19,615 nucleotides of DNA, taken from positions 1-19,615 of the forward strand of contig CAZNXE010000085.1 of the NCBI GenBank assembly GCA_964576465.1, given 5' to 3'. Source of the stretch: CAZNXE01 sp964576465 (lineage in GTDB: Bacteria > Planctomycetota > Planctomycetia > Pirellulales > JAEUIK01). Below the pieces are notes generated by a model. The model saw only the letters and a list, made by a program, of their open reading frames with translations. It ran no database searches and was not told the DNA's origin. The translations under genes and the position numbers were made by a program. Below are positions 15,163-19,615 of the stretch, in pieces (the stretch's first letter is position 1; each line of letters opens with the position of its first letter).

Positions 15163-16011
15163 CTACCCCCGCGCGGCCCATTGCTCCTTCATGAACTTTA
15201 GTCCGTCGCGGGCGAGTTGCATCTCGCTTTCATACATCCGTCGCCAGATTTTGGTGGCGGCAGCAAGCCGGGGCAGGGAGAGCCCGAAGGCCTCGATCAC
15301 GAACCAGCCGTCGTAGCCTGCTGCCTTCAAGGAGTCGAAGGTCAGCCCCCAATCGACCTGACCGGCACCGGGGGTGCTGCGGTCGTTTTCCGAGATGTGT
15401 ACATGCACGGTTTCTGGTGCCGCGGTTTGAATGGCCGCGGCGGGATCCTTCTCTTCGATGTGAGCATGAAACGTGTCGTACATCATCTTGCAATTCGGAT
15501 GCCCGACGTCGCGGACAAACCGCAACGTGTCGGTCGCCGAGTTGAGCAGATAACATTCAAAGCGGTTCAGGTATTCCAAGGCAAGCGTCACACCACAGGT
15601 GGCAGAGTGCTCGGCCGTTTGCCGCATGACGTCGACCCCCCACTTCCATTCGTCGGTGGTTGGTCCCGCGCCGCTGAACTCGCCCAACGCCGAGTGATAA
15701 GGGCCGCATAACGTGGCGGCGCCAAGCGCCTGACAACACTCCAGCGTTTTCTTATTGGCCTCGACCGCCGCGGCGCGAATGGCCGCATCGGGGCTGATGG
15801 GGTTGTCCTCCGGGCCGCGCACGGTGACCGCGGTCCGCTCGAGACCGAGATCATCGAGTCGACGCCCCCACGCGGCATAATGCTCGACATCCAACTCGAA
15901 CAATGGCAATTCGACGCCGTCATAACCTAGCGACTTCAACTCCGAGAGTACCGGTAGATGAGCTTCCTCGATGTTGTCGGTCCAGAGTAACAGGTTCATG
16001 CCGAATTTCAT
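15163..16011 (-). CDS. Sugar epimerase/isomerase-type TIM barrel (tagatose/psicose 3-epimerase-like)
   Basis: This is a cytoplasmic metal-dependent TIM barrel (AP_endonuc_2/PF01261 superfamily). The metal-binding tetrad of D-tagatose 3-epimerase-type enzymes can be placed: Glu146 (LALEYLNRFE), Asp179 (MMYDTFHAHIEE), His205 (VHVHISENDR) and Glu240 (WFVIEAFG). A sugar-contacting Arg211 follows HISEND. It starts MKFGMNLLLWTD, a typical first strand, and at 282 aa it has the usual length. Its ATG overlaps the stop of the AcpH-like gene by four bases (ATGA at 16011-16008), so translation is probably coupled. With the Gfo/Idh/MocA dehydrogenase and the other TIM barrel it suggests keto-sugar or inositol-type metabolism. 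The exact sugar is not known. Confidence 0.88.
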   Translation of the reverse strand: MKFGMNLLLWTDNIEEAHLPVLSELKSLGYDGVELPLFELDVEHYAAWGRRLDDLGLERTAVTVRGPEDNPISPDAAIRAAAVEANKKTLECCQALGAATLCGPYHSALGEFSGAGPTTDEWKWGVDVMRQTAEHSATCGVTLALEYLNRFECYLLNSATDTLRFVRDVGHPNCKMMYDTFHAHIEEKDPAAAIQTAAPETVHVHISENDRSTPGAGQVDWGLTFDSLKAAGYDGWFVIEAFGLSLPRLAAATKIWRRMYESEMQLARDGLKFMKEQWAARG

Positions 16012-16706
16012 GGCGAGTCCTCACGGGCTGTAGATATTGTTGTTTGTGGATTGCGAGATTGAGGCAGTGTCAGCAGATCGTCACGAGAGCTACGAACCAA
16101 GGTGCGAGCATCTGGAAGAATCGTTTGGAACTGAGCAGGCAGCTTCCGCAGACCAACTCGGTGCATCACCTGATTCAGCCGAAACCATAGTTTGTCATCC
16201 CGGGAGTAGTCCGACAAGAAACGTTCGCGAGAAAAAAGCGGCAACATCTGAGCCAACCGCGGGACCGGACGGGCCGCCATACGGGTGACGAGGTGCTCAA
16301 CTGCGTCCGCATCGAGCGAATCGACCGCCATGTAGTAGGCTTCAAGCCGCTGGGGGGCCTCGTTAATCAGGACGGAATCGAGAAGGAGTTCGACCAGGAT
16401 ATGCCCTAGAAAGCTGGGGCGAAATCCCTCATCGTCGGGCAAGACTTTTCGGATGCGATCGGTCAGTTCCCAAGAAACATCGGTGAAAGTGGCCGTGGCG
16501 TGAAACCAGGCATCGTCCTCGTGATGCTGCTGCACACCTCGGGCGAGCGCCGCAAGTTGCGGATTACTCGAATCGATGAACGGCGCCACGTGCTTCGGTC
16601 GCAGGCGAACCCGACGATCGACCACACTGAGCCAATCGGGAAGCGCAGTGCCGGCCAAGAAATAAGCATCCTCCACGAAGTGGCGACCGTGGGCGAAATA
16701 GTTCAT
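16008..16706 (-). CDS. His/Asp-rich helical protein, AcpH-like (possible metal-dependent hydrolase)
   Basis: This is an uncharacterised soluble protein of 232 aa. It begins MNYFAHGRHF and has a spaced set of potential metal ligands: His6, Asp24, His61-His62, Asp64-Asp65, His69, His102, Glu106 and Asp110. The opening MNxxAH and the H-D-rich helices recall acyl-carrier-protein phosphodiesterase (AcpH) and HD-type hydrolases, but the similarity is distant and made by eye. No signal peptide is present. It sits 24 bp after the Gfo/Idh gene and overlaps the next start by four bases, so it is firmly inside the sugar operon even though its function is not obviously carbohydrate-related. Confidence 0.72.
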   Translation of the reverse strand: MNYFAHGRHFVEDAYFLAGTALPDWLSVVDRRVRLRPKHVAPFIDSSNPQLAALARGVQQHHEDDAWFHATATFTDVSWELTDRIRKVLPDDEGFRPSFLGHILVELLLDSVLINEAPQRLEAYYMAVDSLDADAVEHLVTRMAARPVPRLAQMLPLFSRERFLSDYSRDDKLWFRLNQVMHRVGLRKLPAQFQTILPDARTLVRSSRDDLLTLPQSRNPQTTISTAREDSP

Positions 16707-16730
16707 GCCGGTCTACCACCTTGCGGAGGG

Positions 16731-17888
16731 TCAATCGAGATCAACCCATTGTCCGCTCTTCGCACTGGCCAGCACGGCATCGCAAACCTTTTGGGTGCGC
16801 ATCGCACAGCGGAAGTCGGGCTGTATTTTTTCGCCGCTAGAAAGACTGCCTAGAAAGTCGGCCAACGCATTGATGAACGTGTGCTCGTAACCGATGGTGC
16901 AGCCGGGAACCCACCAGTGGTCCATATAGGGATGCTCGGGATTGGTCACATTGATGCGCTGCCAACCGGTGAGATGGCTTTCGACCTTTTCGCCCGACGA
17001 AGGATCGGCGTACTTAAAGTATTGCAGGATGTGCGGATCTTCGAGATCGAAGTAGACGCTGCCACGTTCTCCGTTGAGCTCGAAGGTGTTGTAATTCTTT
17101 CGACCTCGGGCGTAGCGTGTGCTCTCGAAGGTGCCCATCGAGCCGTTTTCAAAGACCGCCAAGAACATGCACGCATCGTCGATACTTACCGACTGCATGT
17201 CCCCCGTTTCGGCATGAACGCGCTCTTTCACGAATGTTTCGGTCGCTGCGGTCACGCGTTTGATGGGACCGTTAATCCACTCGGCCGTATCGATCGAATG
17301 GGCCAGCAAGTCGCCGGTTACTCCAGAGCCTGCCACGCTCGCGTCCAGCCGCCATAGCCCCGCGCCGCCTTGTGGAACATCGGTCGCGATGGTCCAGTCC
17401 TGAAGGTAGGTGGCCCGATAGTGAAACGGTTTTCCGACGCGACCTTCGTCGACGATTTGTTTGGCCAGCGCGATGGCCGGAACGCGGCGGTAGTTGAACC
17501 ACACCATGTTCGCCACGCCGGCTTTTTCGACCGCCGCGGTCATTTCTTCCGCCTCGGCCATGTTCATGGCCAGCGGCTTCTCGCAGAGAATCATCTTCCC
17601 TGCCTCGGCGGCGGCAAGCGTGATATCGCGATGCGTGTTGTTGGGCGAACCAATGTCGATCACGTCGATATCGTCACGCGCGATCAGCTTGCGCCAATCG
17701 GTCTCATACGACTCGTACCCCCAGTTTTCGGCAAACGCCTTGAGTTCTTCTTCTTTACGCGCGCAAACGGCCTTGAGCACCGGATGGTAATCAAGTTCAA
17801 AAAACTGATTCACCTTGCGGTACGCATTGGAGTGAGTACGGCCCATGAAGCCGTAGCCGATCATGCCGATATTCAGTGGTTTGGACAT
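16731..17888 (-). CDS. Gfo/Idh/MocA family NAD(P)-dependent oxidoreductase
   Basis: This enzyme oxidises or reduces a sugar, polyol or inositol derivative with NAD(P). The Rossmann domain is plain: the nucleotide loop GYGFMG (11-16) in GMIGYGFMGRTH, IDIGSPNNTH (77-86) and the catalytic EKP (103-105, Lys104) in LCEKPLAMNMAEAEEM. The second domain has LLAHSIDTAEW, where the conserved His follows a Gly-Asp, and a fourth-sheet strand NGSMGTFESTRYARGRKNYN. At 385 aa its length is typical. ATG 17888 follows the TIM-barrel stop by 24 bp on the same strand, and the AcpH-like gene begins 24 bp downstream, both suggesting one operon. The substrate cannot be told from the sequence. Confidence 0.92.
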   Translation of the reverse strand: MSKPLNIGMIGYGFMGRTHSNAYRKVNQFFELDYHPVLKAVCARKEEELKAFAENWGYESYETDWRKLIARDDIDVIDIGSPNNTHRDITLAAAEAGKMILCEKPLAMNMAEAEEMTAAVEKAGVANMVWFNYRRVPAIALAKQIVDEGRVGKPFHYRATYLQDWTIATDVPQGGAGLWRLDASVAGSGVTGDLLAHSIDTAEWINGPIKRVTAATETFVKERVHAETGDMQSVSIDDACMFLAVFENGSMGTFESTRYARGRKNYNTFELNGERGSVYFDLEDPHILQYFKYADPSSGEKVESHLTGWQRINVTNPEHPYMDHWWVPGCTIGYEHTFINALADFLGSLSSGEKIQPDFRCAMRTQKVCDAVLASAKSGQWVDLD

Positions 17889-17912
17889 CCGTTCGATCTC
17901 GTTTCTAGGGTT

Positions 17913-18965
17913 CTACTTCCAGCCATGTTCGTCGCGCACCGAGACCATCGCGGCAAGGATTTCGTTCCAAGTCGATGGCTGCATCATCACCTCGTTGGGG
18001 AACATGCAACCGTCCCAGCAGATGTGGTCGACGGCTTTGGTCAATTCTCCCTCGTCGTCGCGAAGCCAATGCCCCGCGTGATGGGCGATATCGAGCTTTC
18101 CGTTGGGGTCGCCCGGCAGGCAGTGCCGGCCTGTCTTGTCGTGCGAGCCGGAACCGCTCACCGTGGCGTCGTTTTGAGCAACGTGAAAATCAATCGTCCA
18201 CGGTCGCAGGGCCGCCGCGAGGGTGGCCAACGACTCATCGAGCTTTTCCGGGTTGTCCCAGGCAAACCCCTCGGGCAAGATTCGATCTTCCGGAGCGTTG
18301 TAACCGAGCAAGTAGAGCAGCGTGTGTGCCATGTCGGCCTGAAAGCCGAGCACATCGGGACGATTCACCCTTTCGAGCAGATCGACCATTTTCCGCCAAC
18401 CATGCATGCCGCCCCAGCAAATCTCTCCCTCGGCGGCAAGTCGTTCGCCATGGTCGGCCGCGATATCGCACGCCTGACCGAAGGTCTCGGCGACGCGATG
18501 TTGATTCTTCTCCGGATCGGCGAGCCATTCATCGGGTGAGCAACAGGAATCGATTCGCACCACACCATAGGGGCGAACCCCCAATTCACGCAATTTGCTG
18601 GCGATGCGGCATCCCTTGCGGACCTGAGTGAGAAACTGCGCTCGCTCGCCTTCATCTCCCATCGCCGAACCGCCGCCGGTTGGTGGCCAGACGGGTGCGA
18701 CGAGTGAACCGATGACTAGATTTCTCGACTGTACTTTTTCGGCCAACACCTTGAGATCGTCATCCGAGGCATCGATATCGACGTGCGGCTCGAACAGAAA
18801 GATATCGACCCCCTCGAATTTCACGCCGTCGACTTCGGCAGCCGCCGTGAGATCCAACATCGTGTCCAAATCGATCGGCGGTTCTGAGTCGGGCCCCTTG
18901 CCGACGACTCCTGGCCAGGCCGCATTGTGTAATTTCGGATACGTGTTGGTGTGGCTGTCGCTCAT
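17913..18965 (-). CDS. Sugar isomerase/epimerase-like TIM-barrel protein
   Basis: This is a cytoplasmic member of the xylose-isomerase-like TIM-barrel superfamily. Barrel strands with acidic ends are seen: VDGVKFEGVDIF (46-56), RNLVIGSLVAPVW (81-93), then AEGEICWGG (Glu181), GFQADMAHT (Asp211) and TIDFHVAQND (His261), giving a plausible metal site. A family-like PGDPNGKLDIAHHAGHW loop follows at 285-300. I chose ATG 18965 (MSDSHTNTYPKLHN), 34 bp after the upstream gene's stop, because the longer frame to 19097 overlaps that gene by about 100 bp and its extra 44 residues look non-native. That gives 350 aa. It is distinct from the 15163-16011 TIM barrel, and the two may act in sequence on a keto-sugar or inositol intermediate. 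Confidence 0.83.
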   Translation of the reverse strand: MSDSHTNTYPKLHNAAWPGVVGKGPDSEPPIDLDTMLDLTAAAEVDGVKFEGVDIFLFEPHVDIDASDDDLKVLAEKVQSRNLVIGSLVAPVWPPTGGGSAMGDEGERAQFLTQVRKGCRIASKLRELGVRPYGVVRIDSCCSPDEWLADPEKNQHRVAETFGQACDIAADHGERLAAEGEICWGGMHGWRKMVDLLERVNRPDVLGFQADMAHTLLYLLGYNAPEDRILPEGFAWDNPEKLDESLATLAAALRPWTIDFHVAQNDATVSGSGSHDKTGRHCLPGDPNGKLDIAHHAGHWLRDDEGELTKAVDHICWDGCMFPNEVMMQPSTWNEILAAMVSVRDEHGWK

Positions 18966-18999
18966 CGTTCGTCGAATTCCTTTAGAGGATCGCGGACCA

Positions 19000-19615
19000 T
19001 TAGCTGTTTTGGTAATCGCCGACCGCGGGCAATGTGCCATAGGTATCGGGCCCCAGATATCGAAGGCCGACCAGTGGTTCGCTGCCGGTGTTTTCAATTT
19101 CTACGCCGGCAGTGGCTGCCTCGTGTGTAATGAACACTTCGTCCTCGGTTTCGGCACCGAAGTGAATCATGGCGGGCGTCTGAAGATTCAACTTGCCCAT
19201 GCGACCGCGCCCCTGCACGGTAATCCAACCGCTGGCACCCGGGTCTTTCAACGTACACTTGGCGCCCGGCTCGACGGTCAATTCTCGTGCCGAGAACAAC
19301 TGCTTCCCGTCGACCGTGCCGTAGACAATCCAGCGATCGGTAAACCCGGGCCCACTCCTCTCGGCGTCGACGATGGGCTCTAGGTAGTTGTTCTGCTTGA
19401 AGTGTGTATCGACATTCTTTTCCCAGTCAAGTTGGCTGATGATGAAGTCGAGGTCTCGATGCTTTTCCTCAGGGACATCCTTTACGAGCAACGACCAGGG
19501 AACCTCGCGGCCTTCGACCAACGACTGGAACATTCCGAACACATCGGAACCCCACTGAGGTTCGTACGTGAGCAGCGAACCTGGCGCGTGCAGCACGCCC
19601 GGGGGAATCAGCCAC
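19000..19615 (-). CDS. Cupin-like protein, C-terminal part (5' end outside window)
   Basis: The frame stays open to the window edge, so only about 204 C-terminal residues are seen and the start lies beyond 19615. The visible part opens with WLIPPGVLHAPGS, a cupin-like motif with a His, then TYEPQWGSDVFGMFQ. A second beta-rich stretch (VEPGAKCTLKDPG, then GWITVQGRGRMGKL and MIHFGAETEDEVFITHEAA) could be a second cupin half. Bicupins of this kind occur in sugar isomerase and regulator families; IolB-like activity is conceivable given the neighbours but not shown. It is the first visible gene of the minus-strand sugar cluster, 34 bp before the TIM-barrel gene. Confidence 0.68.
   Translation of the reverse strand, partial: WLIPPGVLHAPGSLLTYEPQWGSDVFGMFQSLVEGREVPWSLLVKDVPEEKHRDLDFIISQLDWEKNVDTHFKQNNYLEPIVDAERSGPGFTDRWIVYGTVDGKQLFSARELTVEPGAKCTLKDPGASGWITVQGRGRMGKLNLQTPAMIHFGAETEDEVFITHEAATAGVEIENTGSEPLVGLRYLGPDTYGTLPAVGDYQNS

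Noticed and set aside
17370..18539. 389-codon open frame on the plus strand
   Set aside because: It lies antisense across the Gfo/Idh/MocA and TIM-barrel genes, both clearly recognised. Its translation has no family-like pattern and is a GC-driven shadow.

Overview
The window looks like chromosomal DNA from a Planctomycete, most likely in the Pirellulales or a near relative. This is an inference from gene content: a neutral ceramidase, a secreted FGly sulfatase, a PEP-CTERM protein, an SgcJ/NTF2-like secreted protein, a flotillin FloA, a DUF1614 protein, a multiheme cytochrome and a run of TIM-barrel / Gfo-Idh-MocA sugar genes. It also carries short palindromic repeat elements of the kind common in that phylum. 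Coding density is high, genes switch strand often, and Shine-Dalgarno sequences are present at some genes and absent at others. I see no tRNA, rRNA, CRISPR array, transposase, prophage or obvious defence system.

Layout. 1-1320 (+) is the 3' part of a cardiolipin synthase, convergent with a three-gene minus-strand group: SgcJ/NTF2-like secreted protein (4474-5391), Gln/Arg-rich secreted protein (3569-4432), neutral ceramidase (1341-3473). A 347-bp divergent intergenic region separates that group from a plus-strand sulfatase (5739-7160) and a DUF1614 membrane protein (7300-8025). Then come a small repeat element (8106-8211), floA on the minus strand (8206-9213), a plus-strand Rieske protein (9460-9768) and a small secreted protein (9961-10287). 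Further on are a minus-strand Mpo1/DUF962 membrane protein, a plus-strand 97-aa acidic orphan, a minus-strand duplicated membrane protein (11281-12513), a PEP-CTERM phytase-like protein (12627-13757) and a six-heme cytochrome c (13871-14932). After a composite palindromic repeat (about 14957-15147), a compact minus-strand cluster runs in from the right edge: cupin-like protein (partial), TIM-barrel protein, Gfo/Idh/MocA dehydrogenase, AcpH-like protein and a tagatose/psicose-epimerase-type TIM barrel. It is spaced like one operon for carbohydrate or polyol turnover.

The most striking observation is a 132-nt insertion with the hallmarks of a MITE: terminal inverted repeats, a CTAG direct duplication and nested 22-bp inverted repeats. 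It sits inside the signal-peptide region of the gene at 3569-4432. Removing it in silico restores a short, textbook signal peptide in frame, so the element appears to have added 44 codons without breaking the gene. A second element supplies the stop codon of floA. The ceramidase is well conserved at its metal ligands but has Thr where the family has its catalytic Ser. I did not find a clearly new multi-gene system. The best candidates for follow-up are the in-frame element, the shared repeat family and the five-gene sugar cluster with its AcpH-like member.
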